This document shows positions 1-11,859 of a stretch of DNA of 64,000 nucleotides, one piece after another. The notes beneath the pieces are model-generated. The model did not search any database and was not told the DNA's origin. It saw only the letters and a list, made by a program, of their open reading frames with translations. The stretch is taken from NCBI GenBank assembly GCA_010645155.1, contig JAAGOF010000187.1:151846-215845 (forward strand), written 5' to 3'. The stretch comes from Tigriopus japonicus. Lineage: Eukaryota > Arthropoda > Copepoda > Harpacticoida > Harpacticidae. A program made the position numbers and the translations under genes. The number at the start of each line of letters is the position of its first letter. Within the stretch, counting starts at the first letter, position 1.

Positions 1-306
1 AATACAATCAATCCTGTCAGAGTAGGAAATAAAAACTGAACTCAAGAAGAGTTGGGATATGGTCGAATTAAATTGTTAGCTTCATTGTAGACAAAATCAG
101 AGCAACCAAAAAACGAAAGCAGGGAAAAAGGGCGATGATCCGATAGTTCAATTTCCATCACTTCTATCTAGTCTTTATTCCGGGGTCTTCAGCTTCAATT
201 TTTCGGTTTTATTTTTGAAGCGGTATGACCATCAAAACACTGAATTTACGCATAACGAACGAAACGTAAAGGTTTCAAGTTACTTGTAAAGAATTTCCGA
301 TCTGCC

Positions 307-754
307 GTCGCCTCTTTGCTCCTTCCAGATTCCCACCTCACATTCATTACCCGGTAGTTCTTCTGAGGCAGCACACCTCCACAAATCGTTCTTGACTCTA
401 ATCTAACCCATTTCATTCTCACCCCCTTTCTTATCCCTCATGTCAGGCAAAGCCAACCAAGAGCTTTTAGCTCAATTTGCTCAAGTGGCCCAAGATATGG
501 GGCAATCTTTCAAGGATTTTGCCAAGGATCAAACGGAGGCTCTCATCCGAAATCAAACTGACCTCATCGAAAAATGGGGGGATAAGATTGCAAACAAATT
601 AAATCCGGTCCAACATCCATCCTCCTTCCAATCGGATCCATCTACCATCCCCACCGTTCCTTCAGTTGGGGACACTAACTACCCGTCCGAAGCATCGACT
701 CCTCCTTTGCTCCTTTCAGATTCTCACCTCATCATTACCCGGTGGTTCCTCTGA
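307..754. repeat. Diverged direct repeat, about 60 bp, 388 bp apart
   Basis: Positions 307-366 and 695-754 are similar by eye, roughly 80 percent. Both contain a CTTTGCTCCTT(Y)CAGATT stretch followed by CATTACCCGGTRGTTC and end in TCTGAG. The second copy is the 3' end of the ORF at 440-754 and the first lies upstream of that ORF. This looks like a local duplication or a repeat inside a mobile element. I could not match it to a named family. Confidence 0.5.
440..754 (+). CDS. Hypothetical 104-aa ORF, possible Gag-like element fragment
   Basis: An open frame starts at ATG 440 and stops at 754. I recognise no domain. The first 55 residues are polar and predicted helical, rich in Gln, Asp and Lys. 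The rest is Pro/Ser/Thr-rich, and the last residues are encoded by the second copy of a diverged direct repeat. The upstream region is CT-rich, and no splice sites or neighbouring exons could be tied to it. The helical-then-Pro/Ser layout resembles Gag-like ORFs of retroelements, but that is only inference. It could equally be a chance ORF or a first exon. Confidence 0.2.
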   Translation: MSGKANQELLAQFAQVAQDMGQSFKDFAKDQTEALIRNQTDLIEKWGDKIANKLNPVQHPSSFQSDPSTIPTVPSVGDTNYPSEASTPPLLLSDSHLIITRWFL

Positions 755-3700
755 GTCAAATCCCACCCTCCCGCCAATTAGGTTCAACTCCATGCCATGA
801 ACAATCATCACCACGGCTACCACCAACATCAACATCAACCGTCGCAGGTTTTTACTGGATTTGTTCCTTTTCCTGCTCAAACACACGAGTCTCGTTAAAT
901 TAGATGAAAGCTCCCTATGTCTTGTTGCTGATCAGATGAATTACACCCCGTCGTCCTCCTTCTACATCTGCCATTGAGTGTTTATTATTTAGAATGTAGT
1001 AGTGAAAGAATGGATAAATGAAGGTTTCTTCATAGAGTAGAAACCTTCGATTTCCTCTTCTTCTTTAGTACTGTTCCCGTACACAGTAAATCTGAGTTGT
1101 GGCGCCTTTTTATTTTGTGCTCCAACATGATTGTACTTACAAAAATGGTTGATACAACATAAATAGAAGAGAAGCAAAGCTTCAAGATGGTGCTTTTAGG
1201 TTCACCACGCAATGTTTTGTTGGGTAGGAAATTTAAAGTTAGTCAAGCGGAAATTTTTCACTTCACACCCTGTACATACTCTTGGGAAAACCTCCAAAGC
1301 GGTTTGCCAATACGACCAAACAATTTTTTTTTTCTCTGACTTCCAAGTTTCTGAAAAACTTACCTTTACCATTACTTTTTTCAAAAACGAATATAAAAAT
1401 GTACTTCCGTTTCTTGTGATTTTGTTACAACTACCCTGGTACCGAAATTTGAAAAAAAAAACCACAAAAAGTTAGAGCAATCAACAAATTTGCGTTGATA
1501 AGTCTAAAACGCCAATTCGGTCACTTTTTGGTTGGCTATAATATTTCTAAAAATCAGACATCATAACACTATTCGTCTTTTTGGCTAACGCCATTCCTCG
1601 TTTCCTTCAAATGGAGAAAAATATTGAAGAAAGAAAGCGGCTCTATGTTTTTGTGTACATCATCTTGTTTCTGGAGTTACCAAAATTCTTTTGTGCCCAG
1701 TATTTGCTCATACTTAGTTAAAGTTGTGCAAGGCACTTTAATATGTTCAAAATTTGTTTTCCAAAATAATTATTCAGTTATTCGTTATGGGGAGCGTTTG
1801 AAAGTCATTGTAAGGTAATAACTTAGCGTTAGAGAGCGTCTTTGTGAATGCTTATTTGCACCATTTTGCGATAAATGGTGCAAATATGGCTTTTGTGCCA
1901 TGTGGCTTTTATCCACTAGGCAATTATTTGGGGCAAGTTTTCTATCAGACATTTCCTCGCATAACGAATAATGATCAAGAATAGGATCCATCGTCTCTTG
2001 GGAGCATTTTCAAACTCACTTTTCATCTTACTTCATTGTGATTCTCACAACAATGGAGTAAACGTACCTTTAAAGGTAATCGTGGTTGAAATGTTATTGC
2101 TTAGGCTTGGCTTCCATAATAAATAATGATGGCTTCGTACTCATTTGCTGTGTTAAAGAATCTGTAAAAATACTGGTATTGTGTGCAAACAAAATGTTCA
2201 ACATTAAACACTTCGCCTTAATACTTTGGAAACTGATTTTTTGGTTGAATTGATTACGTTTTTGAAAACAACAAAACGTCGAGGGCAATACTTTGTTAAT
2301 TTTTTTTTCAAGCCAATTAAATTTTTGTTGTGGAAATCATAGAAAAAAAGTCAAAATGCTCAAGAATCCAGTTCTTGGACACAACAGGTACGTTCATAAC
2401 TAAGCGATGTATGACATTTAATGCTATTGAGGGTAGACATTCGAAATCGATTTGGCTCGCAAGCGATATCCCGATTAACAATAAACGAGAATATTTACTG
2501 CCGATAGCCTGAAATCGAGTGGACAAGGTAATGGAGGATTTGTATTTAATAGAATACTAAATATATCAAGCTTAGAATAGGTAGAATAAGCTCTTGAAAA
2601 TGGTTTCTCCTCGAGTCTGACATGCGAGAATATCAAATCTCAAACATAGGATTTTCTATTATACCTCAAAAGGTTAGCGTGAGTTAAATATTCAAAAGTA
2701 CAAAGTAGGTAATACATGATAGCAAAAAAAAAAATTTAAAAGCTGAAAAAACTGAAATAAAACAAATGGAAGCATTCCAAATAAGGGATTGGATACAAAA
2801 AAGTGAATAAGAAAATTAAAATAATAAGAGAACATCCCCAAATTCAACACCCAAAAATCTGCTAAAGGGTGCTAGAAGAAAGGAAATGGGCTAAGAAAAA
2901 ATGATTGACCAACAAGAATAGTGGCACAATAGAAGCATGTACGTTTAATGGACATCAAAATTCAATTCTTTGTTTCAGAAAAAGAAGCAAAAAAATATAT
3001 TATGAAGTGATATTTTTGGATTTTGGGACCAAGTTTGAGATAAAGTTTCGATTCAAAACTTTGGCGAACCCATTTTCTTTTTAGCTCTAAAATTCAGGCA
3101 AGTTCTAACATCAAGGATTCTGATGTCAACATATAATCAAAGCTAAGAACCTCTTACTTTCTTCGGTCGATGAGGTTAGCGAAACAATTTATGATTTCCA
3201 ACAAAAACTTCAATTGTGTTTTTCCACAGAAATAAACCCATTCTTGGATTGAGCCGACTACGAATTTCAGTTGACTTAAATGCCGAAGTGCAGAGCCTTC
3301 AATAATGTTTAAAGAATTCATTCGTTTTGAATAAGATTGCACTAAGATTAAAGAGAAATTAATTATTGGTTGTGACCTTCGATTGAGTTTAAAGTTGAAA
3401 TATGTGGTCCACCCAACATAAGTAAAGCCTCATTTGCTGAATAACACAAAATTTATGGCCCTTTCCTCATTGTCCACAGAAATTCAGTGGTTCTTGGCAA
3501 ACATTTTCTATTCTTGAAAGTTGTGTAATGCGTTTTTGTCATCTAGAAGTTTTTCGCACTATAAAATCCCACTTTCTTTGGGTACCCTCTCTTGTTCTTA
3601 AGTTGACATTTCCATGAAAGCTTACTACAGCCAGATGTTTTGTGAGGTAAAAGATATAAACCCTAAATCAAAAACGGCAGCACTGTTAATCTCCTAGCTC

Positions 3701-4375
3701 TGAGTAAAGATGCTTAATCTAAGGCTTTAGCTCTGAGATGGTACGTTCAAAAAACTGACATCAGGGCCCGTATTGGCAAGCGCACAACTCATATTTACAA
3801 AAATCCGCTCGTCAGCTACCCTCGTTCGAGGCTTGTCAACAAAGCTCAAATGCTGCTCCTTCCTGTACGCGAGTGTTGTTGCTTAGTGCTGACATCGCTT
3901 GTTTTGATCTAAAACAAGTAACAAATGTCAATAACAGAGCAGTGGTCCTAGAAATTAAATGTTCGTGAAATAGTCATGATAAATAAGTTCCAGATTATGT
4001 TAATGATGTGGTTCCTAAAAACTATCTAAGTAAATTCCAGATCAAAAGTCACAAGTATGTACGTACATGTGTAATGTTTGAATATGGTGGGAAGGGGGGT
4101 TTCTTTGGTGTTTTATAGTTAGTTTGCTGGTGCTGATATTACTTGAAGCTAAAACTTCATGCTAAATTTGCAATGTTGGGATTTATATTTGCGGACAAAA
4201 TATTGCACATATTTGTAATTATTGTCCAGAACTAGTCGTTTTTATTTAAGTTGCATTAAGAAAGAATTATTGCTCAATTATTAGCCTCTCATATGTAAAA
4301 AACAAGTTGAAAACCAACAAAAATGAAGCAACGGTTCGTGCAAAGGTTATCCTTACATATTGCCTAAAACATTAA
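755..4375. other. Intergenic, AT-rich, no gene seen
   Basis: Only short open frames overlapping on both strands occur here, with no domain, splice pattern or codon bias that I trust. Long A and T runs are common, as at 1323-1335 and 2300-2310. The one clear structure is the perfect hairpin at 1854-1885. Confidence 0.6.
1854..1885. repeat. Perfect 13-bp inverted repeat with 6-nt loop
   Basis: The arms ATTTGCACCATTT and AAATGGTGCAAAT pair perfectly around the loop TGCGAT. It stands alone in AT-rich DNA with no gene nearby. It could be a hairpin, a remnant of a palindromic MITE or a chance palindrome. Confidence 0.7.
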
Positions 4376-5560
4376 ATGTTACAAGCACTGATTTGTATCG
4401 TCAAACTCCAAAACCATCAAGGTATCAAACAAAAAGAAATATTTCGTGGAGACGGTATCGTAGAGCCGGAAATATGTGATGTTCTTGCCGCAGCCAATAG
4501 GAAATTTGCTTCCCTGTTCCAAGTGGCTGAGATTGCCATTTCAGAGGGAATGTTGGTTCCATTAGTATATTGCAATGACCCCGCTGGATTTTTTTCATCT
4601 ATTATGCAACATTGAGGGGCTAAGACCGAAGATGTGATCCTCAGACTTTCAATTGATGAGGGTGGAGGCTTTCTAAAGTTAGGTGTGCAAGTGCAAGTTA
4701 TTAATTCAATTTCTTTCTAAAACATTGTTAATTTATTATATTTTAGGTCAGTGGGAACCTTGTGTTCAGACAGCACTCTTCAGACTTCAAAAGTTCCGGA
4801 GTGAAGAAGACATTTTTATTAGCAATTGCACCCATCAAAGAAACTTAAAACAATGCCAAGTTACTCGTCATGCATTAGAATATGGCTCTCCCAGAAGATC
4901 TTGAGGGTATCTATTCGCAAGATTTGAAATGCTTTGATCTGGCGTGTGGATTTGGAAATCATATAAGCACTTATCCATGTGTGTATTGTTTTTGGGTTAA
5001 AGAAGTCTAGAATGCGATGCCATATGAAGGAAGGGCGTTAGTGAGCCTCGACGGCAATTATGAGAGATTTTTTAGCATGTCAAATGCAAAGCCAAAACAA
5101 CTATCATGGAAAACAAATCTTAATCTATTCGTTTACCTCAAGTTTGTGCAATTCCGTGGCTCCACGTTTGCCTCGGGGTGATCAACCGCACATTCAAAAA
5201 TCTAGTGAAGATAATTCCTGAGGCTGCACAATGGCCTAAGTTACTGCAACTTCGTGAAGAATGATATCATAGAAATGGTTTAAAAGGCAATGAATGCCAA
5301 CGTCTCTTGAAACACATTGATGTCTTGGTTCAGATTCTTGTGGAAACTGACCACGTTTTAAAAGGCCAGCCATTTGTGAACTTTTTCAGTCCTTCTATGC
5401 TCTGGATTCCGTCTATTCTGAGGAAACTGGATATGACAACACTGGAACAAAACATGAGCTTTAAAAATGCATGGAAGCAGGCTGGATTGAACCTGATACC
5501 AATAGCTCATATAATTATTAAATTATTAATCCCCTGTTACAGGGGAATCCACGGACAAGC
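4376..5560 (+). pseudogene. Decayed ORF of a dispersed repetitive gene family
   Basis: Several frames on the plus strand read as pieces of one protein. A segment ending with a stop at 4613-4615 is followed by TEDVILRLSIDEGGGFLKL. Next comes a piece with QDLKCFDLACGFGNHIS and YPCVYCFWVK ending at a TAG (5008-5010). Then come IPWLHVCLGVINRTFKNLV and, after a TGA at 5262-5264, YHRNGLKGNECQRLLKHIDV. The order IDxGGGFLK, then DLK...CxxC, then LHxxLGxxN, then YHxxxxxGNxCxxLLK fits a family of uncharacterised proteins that I recall as widely repeated in arthropod genomes, probably mobile. That match is from memory of the motif order, not a search. At least three in-frame stops and several frame changes show that this copy is dead. 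Confidence 0.5.
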
Positions 5561-5660
5561 TCATGTCATTTATATTTATAAAAATAGTAAAGATAATCGG
5601 TCCTCTAAGAGGAAGAATGTCCTTCCAGAGTCACTCTCTGCTGACGTACACTGAGCCAGG

Positions 5661-8060
5661 CCTCAATCCATTCCCGAAGGTTGCCTCCAATTCCAGCTCC
5701 CTACATCTTCTTCAAAAGCAGGGCATGATTCACCTTATCATGCCATATATCCAGTTTCCTCAGAATATATATTTTTTTCTCAGTCTTCATTGCCATTTTT
5801 CCGTTTGAGCCAGTAATGGCATGCAGTGGAAATACATATTGCTACATGCCTTTACAAAGGAAATCTACCGGAAAATCCCAAAGCATTGAACTTTAAGGAC
5901 AAACCGTTATAGACAAACATTACTTGGGTTTCAAATTTCTGGCAAATTCATAGGATCTCAAAACCACACAAAGTTTTTTTTTGATATTGAACAGATGACT
6001 AGTTAAAAGACAAGAATGGCATAGAAAGCACCTTGAAAGCAAATTGAATTGGCAAAAAACCAGAGAAAATAACAATTCAAGGAACAGCAATGGACCAAAC
6101 AAAAAATTGAATAAAGCAAGTTTTAGAAAAAGTCATAAAATGATTAAGATTGTATTTTCGGTCTCTTATGCTAGCTCTGGATATCCTTGTTTTATCATTC
6201 TGATCAATTCGGATGCCTCATAGTTGAAAATTGATAAATTGGCATCAACATTTTGGATTGATTATAAAAGTGACGAATATTGAACAAACACTTTTACCTA
6301 ACAATGTTTTGCTTGAAATTTTGAAACCCTAATCTTCATACCCATGTGTTGATATGAATGAAACATTTTCAGCCATATGCTACATCGCTTCTACTGATTT
6401 ACAGTCTCGGTTAGAGCGCTATAATAAAAGAGTACGCGCATGTGCCATTTTGGTTCCAAGACGTCGGTTCCATTGTACTGTGGTTCTTGGGTTCGACCTG
6501 TTTGAGGCAACTTTACCTATGCACTATTTACTACCAAATTGACGCTCATGATCTCAGCTTACCTTTGAAAGCATAATGTTTGACCTTTTTAGCCTTTGAA
6601 GGCCAAGGCTGGCCAAAACCGTGGGTGCCGGAAGATAACCTTCTCGTTCTCCTTAAACCTCGATGCGCATTCAAGCCCAGTGCTGCTTTGAATTGACTGG
6701 GTAATGTCAGCTCTTGATGAATCTCCACGCTAATTTGCATTGAGTTTCTTATTTTTTAGGAAAACTTAATCTAACTATGTACGAAATTGATTGGTGAATA
6801 TTTAGAACGTCACTTGAAGCCATTAGAGCGTTTCCTGGTGCTCATTATGACATTGTCATGTGAAATGACTTTTTTTTGAACAATTGTATGGCAGCCCTGG
6901 TGAAGTTGCCCATTCGTAGCAGTCGTCACGCTGACAGTGCTACAGACTGTTATGCCTAACTTTGTAAAAAGTTTTGATATTTTGTACTCATAATATATAT
7001 GACAGAAGGTATTTAAGAAAGTTTTTGCAATTCACCTATCAATTTTTGACTTTGTCACTAATAACATAAAACTAAAGAAGCTCATGGGAAGGAGGTATCA
7101 TTTCAACTATTGGACTTGATAAAAAACAAATTGTAATGGTTCTTTCTTTACATCAAATGTTTCAAACTTATGAATAGGGCCCGGAAAAATATTTGAAAAA
7201 AGTGACAAAATATCCAATATATATTTTCTTCAAAAGGCCAAAATATTTGGAAAAAGCCGAATATTTAAGAAATATTTTTTTTCACAAGGTCATTATTTGG
7301 TATTTTTGCCTGTGTGCACCGATTTTCGAAGTTTGTTTCTGGTGAATTTGATGCATTTGGCCGTTTTTGGAGGCATCCTTGAATGTAAATTGATTCAAAA
7401 ATATAATTGTGCGTTGGATCATCACTGATCCGTCATTAATTCTAGGTTGAGAGAAGTTCACCATTCATTTGCGAGGAAAAGAGAATTCAGTCAGGGACGC
7501 CACTCAAACATGTTATTACAATCTATTCATTTCTTTTCATAAGCAAAGCTCACTACATTGGATTTTGAAAAACAATATGAAACTTTGAAGTTTTTGAAAG
7601 ATTTACGTGAATCAATAATCTATTATAATATTGTTTCTTTTGCCCATGGCAACCCTGGTTTAGTTTGAGAATTCTCCATGTGGTGTTAGTGTTTGTTCGT
7701 TTGACAGGGTGACCACTTGAACGAGAGGTTCAATGAGAGGGGCAACATTTCTTATCTTCTTTAAAACAGAAATTGTGTTCTTTTTGTCTGCTTTTAACTC
7801 AATATTTTAAACCAGTTTTTGACAGTGGTCTTTGAACTATTTTTGAAGAGGGTTGTTCAATGTTGGATAGAAGTGGTCAATTTAGGTTATGAACCAACCC
7901 TAATCAATTTGGTCACCTTGAGAAACGTGCGACCATTGTGAATTGAGCTTCGAAGAAGATGTCACGATGTCACGCTAAAAACCTTGTGGATTTACCGATC
8001 ATTCTGGTTATCTTGCCATCTCCAAGTGTCACATTCTAGTGTTTTAGTGCACAAAGAAAT
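5661..8060. other. Intergenic, no gene seen
   Basis: This is AT-rich DNA with short overlapping open frames only. I see no domain, RNA gene or clear repeat pair. Confidence 0.55.
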
Positions 8061-8581
8061 CCAGTCGTGCTGATTGAGAAAGAAAATTTGGATGGGTCGT
8101 GTGTGGCCCTTCAAAGAAAAAGAGAGCTTGACTTCATCCTTCATTCTTTCTTCCAATCAAAGAACATCGTATTCTCCATTGATGAGAACTACTCAAAGTC
8201 ATTTGCGTCACTTATGTGTTTGTTCAGCGTGCTTTTGAGCATTTCATCTTTCTCTCAGATCATTCAATGGATAGATAGATGGACAAGAAATGGATCGTAG
8301 GATTCAGGGAATATTGGTCTTCTCTTGTCACTACTGCAAACTTTGGTGTGGTGATTCAACATGAAAATGAATGGGAAAAAGCAATGGAATCATCACCAAT
8401 TAGACAAGGGCAAGCACGTGGAATTGAAGTGGCAACCCTCAGATACAGAGACAGACTACTTTTGGCTGAAGTCCTACAACTTTGAGAAAGATCAATTATG
8501 AGAAGACCAGTCAACACAAGACATCAATGGTTAACCAACCACAAGAGAGGGCCTTCATGGCTGGATTGGACTACATCCACA

Positions 8582-8939
8582 AAGATGCCAAAATTTGCGG
8601 ATGATTTGAAGATCATTGGGATTATCTTGCAACCTCAAGACGAGAAATGAGGCCAAAGTGCCTTGAACTCTGCAAAAGATTAGGCCTCAAATGACCTTCA
8701 ATGTGGATAAGTGTAAGATGATAAGGTTTGGAAAGAGGCCAAAAACCACTCCCAAGGATATCTTGAAAGGCCAGGAATTTGAGAGCATAGACATGGAAAC
8801 AAACCTTAGTATCATATTCAATCAGAACATAAAATTCCGTGAGCACTATGCTGATACCGTCATGCGGGCAAGGGGAATGATGGGGCTCCTGAGACGCACT
8901 TTCACCATGAGGGACAAGAAAATTATAAGTGTACGTTAG
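8582..8939 (+). pseudogene. Non-LTR (LINE) reverse transcriptase fragment
   Basis: At 8582 the plus strand reads KMPKFADDLKIIGIILQ, which contains the RT catalytic core FADD (codons 8594-8605). After two in-frame stops and a frame change, the frame at 8691-8939 reads MTFNVDKCKMIRFGKR and later NIKFREHYADTV and MGLLRRTF. This order (FADD, then the MTFNVDKCK segment, then the F..H....V..A...LGLL.R segment) is typical of the C-terminal half of LINE reverse transcriptases of the CR1/Jockey type. Part of the linker between FADD and the second block is missing. It is a truncated dead copy. A matching fragment of the N-terminal half of an RT lies on the minus strand at 25402-25860. Confidence 0.75.
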
Positions 8940-8940
8940 A

Positions 8941-9324
8941 CTTCTACTGGAGTGTAACATGACTTTTACTTTCCTTGAAATGTTATAAAATACAACCATT
9001 CACTTGAACACACGTCATTTCTCTGGTTATTTGCCATTGTTAAAATGTTGTTATGTTCCGCCGTTCACTCAAAAACGAATGTTATTAGCAAAATAATCAA
9101 AATTTATTGAATCAAAGGCAGTCATCGCATGTCCTAAATTGCCGGTGTCGGCCCTAAGCTGTAGGTCCTTCGACCTTGAAGTGAATCCTTCGTAGAGTCA
9201 TCCTTGACTAATACAGCTCCCAAAATTGTACCTTGACACAAAAGTTTGACCCATTTTTGATCTTCTCAATTAATACTGGACGCGTAAAACCACAAAGTTT
9301 GTGTCAAAAAGCTCGAAGGTTGCA
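8941..9324. other. Intergenic, no gene seen
   Basis: Nothing recognisable lies between the RT fragment and the inverted-repeat element that follows. Confidence 0.5.
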
Positions 9325-9879
9325 CGTGTTTTCTTTTAAGATCTAGTATTTCGGACCGGGCGTGCGTTAAACTTTAGGAGAGGGAGAGGGAGGAGAGCAC
9401 AGGAGAGGGAGAAGGGAAACCCAGGGTGGCCGTGTTTTGCTAGGTTTTGCTTAAGTTAGAATTTTTCGTGACACAATAAATAAAGAATGCGCTCAAGATA
9501 TGTACTAGCTTAACAGCTGAACAGATCCTCGTGCGAAGTGATTTTGCTGAAAAGACCTGTCCCTGGATTTACCACATAAGCCCGGTGTTGGAGTTACCAG
9601 CTAATGTAATTAGTAGTTGAATGGGGCAAAAAGCTGGACAGAACTTTGGACTGCGCTTAATACTGTTCATTATTTTCAGTTAGGCCAGCTCAAAAAATTG
9701 ACCTAACCACTTTTTCCATGATTAAAAATCCATTGCTCTATTATTGAAATGTGTTGTCAGGAAGTCCCTCATTTCAGCAGTTTTTTTAACAACACATTTG
9801 GTCAACCATCACTCACACGCCTTCTTCTTTATAATGACGCACGCCCAGTCCGAAATACTAGACCTTAACCGTGTTTTCT
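9325..9879. mobile_element. Mutator-like MITE with TIRs and about 10-bp target duplication
   Basis: The left end begins TTAAGATCTAGTATTTCGGA at 9336. The right end, read in reverse complement from 9868, begins TTAAGGTCTAGTATTTCGGA. The similarity runs on through GGGCGTGCGT, giving TIRs of about 32 bp with two or three mismatches. Outside them the 10-bp direct repeat CGTGTTTTCT lies at 9325-9334 and 9870-9879, one base away from each TIR. The interior (about 470 bp) has a GA-rich block at 9376-9420 and no long ORF. Long TIRs with 8-10 bp duplications are usual for Mutator-like (MULE) elements. The superfamily is inferred from the duplication length. Confidence 0.7.
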
Positions 9880-10014
9880 ATTTCAGTGGTTGCGCTTAAG
9901 ACTCTCGAAACCTCGTTTTTGGGCTCGTTGAAAAAGTAAAAAATTCCAAAGGATAACATTCGAGTTACGTTTTAACATGGGCCATAACTTTATTGTCACC
10001 GCTAATGAATCACC

Positions 10015-10020
10015 TTTATT
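10015..10020 (-). terminator. Candidate poly(A) signal of aldo-keto reductase gene
   Basis: AATAAA on the minus strand, about 250 nt beyond the stop codon at 10273. A second copy lies at 9989-9994. Confidence 0.4.
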
Positions 10021-10272
10021 TCATAACTACCCCAATTGAGACTTACACATTTGAAAAAATGGAAAGTAGTATACTAAAAATATTAACAACCCCGGAATAA
10101 AAACCATTTCACTAATGTGTCCATGCAAAGTCTTTAACGAGAAGTAAATAATGTAATAAAAAGTACACTTTTCGTTTAAAATATCATGATCAAAATATAC
10201 CGTTTCGATGATTTGTGTTTTCAATGAAAATTCCTGGTATCAAGATGATACAAAAAGATTTGAGTCCATTCA

Positions 10273-11859
10273 TTAATTGGCAGCCGAACTCGTATCTAAT
10301 TCAGAGGGGGATTTCCCGTCCACAGATTCTTGCACCTCGAACATGGAGTAGTTATCACGCTCGTCATTGAACGGATATTCGGGCAGTTTGGTGGCATCTT
10401 TGTCCGTGGGAAACACGTCAAAGAGGAAGGTTCGCCCTTTGATCCCGCGATCCAATCCGTTCAGAATTACCATGTCCTCGTTACACAGATTAAAATCAAG
10501 AACTTGCGAGTTCTCCTTGATGCGAGCCTCATTGACACTCTTGGGAATCACTATGAAACCCAATTGAAGCAAATGCCGGAGTAACACTTGAGCCGGGGTT
10601 TTGTTCCATTTTTGAGCGATAGTCGTCACCACAGGGTCTTGTAATACGGTTGGTATTTTGGCACACATTTGTGAAGGTCGACCTATGAAAGAGGGAAGAA
10701 ATGCAATATTACCAACGAAACTGATTTACTTCCACTTGAAGTAAATAAAATTGAAATCTTGCTTTCTCTTTATTGTGCCAGGATTTTTTTCTTTATCTGG
10801 GATCAGATTCGACTCTAAATTTAATTTGAGGGCCGGGTCAGATAGGTTCATTCATAAATATTTGCTTACATCACTACTCTAACCATCACAGATATAAAAT
10901 CAATGATCATTTCAGCAATATAAAAACATGACTTTTTGAAAGCAAAAGCGAAAGCAAATCAAAAATGACAGCAGGACTTTCCAAGTTGGCTTTGACTCCG
11001 GATGATCATGGCCAATCCAAACTTATCCCTAGTTTCTATTTTGACTCACGGCAGAAATTATTGTTTGTGAACTCACCAGGTGACCCCAGAGGTCCGTATG
11101 CCATCAATTTGATCCCGTATTTGTCCATGGTCTTTCTGAGGTTCTTCTGTTGCCAATACGCATAACATTCAACTTGGTTCACGGCAATTCGAATGCGGGC
11201 AATATCCATGATTCGGTCGATTTGAGTGCTCGAGAAATTGGACACACCAATACTTTTGGTCAAACCCAAATCAAACATGCGTTCCATCTGATGCCAAAGA
11301 GCCACATGATCATCCGTTTCCACAACCAACTGTTTTTCAAAATCATAATAACATCAAACACAAAGTTATTGTGGAGAATCATAAGGTGATCTGACCTGGG
11401 CACCATCTCGAAACTTGAAATTCACCGAGTTATCGTCCTCTTTGAACCCAAAAGGACAATGAATTAAGTAAAGGTCCACATAACTTAGTTGCAGAGCTTC
11501 CAAGCTCTTCTTTAAGTACTTTTCCACATTGCACGCTTTCATTCCCATTGGAGGTAATTTGGTCACAATGAACAAATCCGAGCGCTTCAGTTTACCTATT
11601 AGGCAATCAAAAAATAACTCTTAGTCTTCAATATTCTCAAATTATTTCAACCCCTGATCTCACCTGAATCAAACCATTTTTTGAGTGTGTCGCCGATTTC
11701 CTTTTCATTCTGATACATGTAAGCCGTATCAATGAGTCGAACGCCGGCTTCCAAGGCCCAATCCACGGCTTGACCCACTTGACCCGAGGAACTGAGCCAG
11801 GTACCCAGTCCCACCATGGGACAATTGAAGGTTTGCAGTCCCGTTTGAAGCATGGCCAT
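10273..11859 (-). CDS. Aldo-keto reductase (AKR1-like), 4 exons, 352 aa
   Basis: This is an NADPH-dependent reductase of aldehydes and ketones, soluble and cytosolic, with a TIM-barrel fold. Exons on the minus strand are 11859-11664, 11595-11396, 11329-11077 and 10682-10273. Their phases (1, 0, 1) join without a break into 352 codons plus TAA. Introns are 68, 66 and 394 nt, all GT-AG. The full catalytic tetrad is visible: Asp44 and Tyr49 in LIDTAYMYQNE, Lys78 in LFIVTKLPP and His111 in VDLYLIHCPFG, with the spacing standard in AKR1 enzymes. GLTKSIGVSNFS and the NADPH-binding IPKS (residues 262-265) are the other family signatures. The protein is some 25-35 residues longer than usual, owing to a polar Asp/Ser-rich C-terminal tail. 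The start at 11859 is followed by GLQTFNCPMVGLGTW, the normal first strands of the barrel, although Met3 is an alternative. The natural substrate cannot be read from sequence. Confidence 0.95.
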
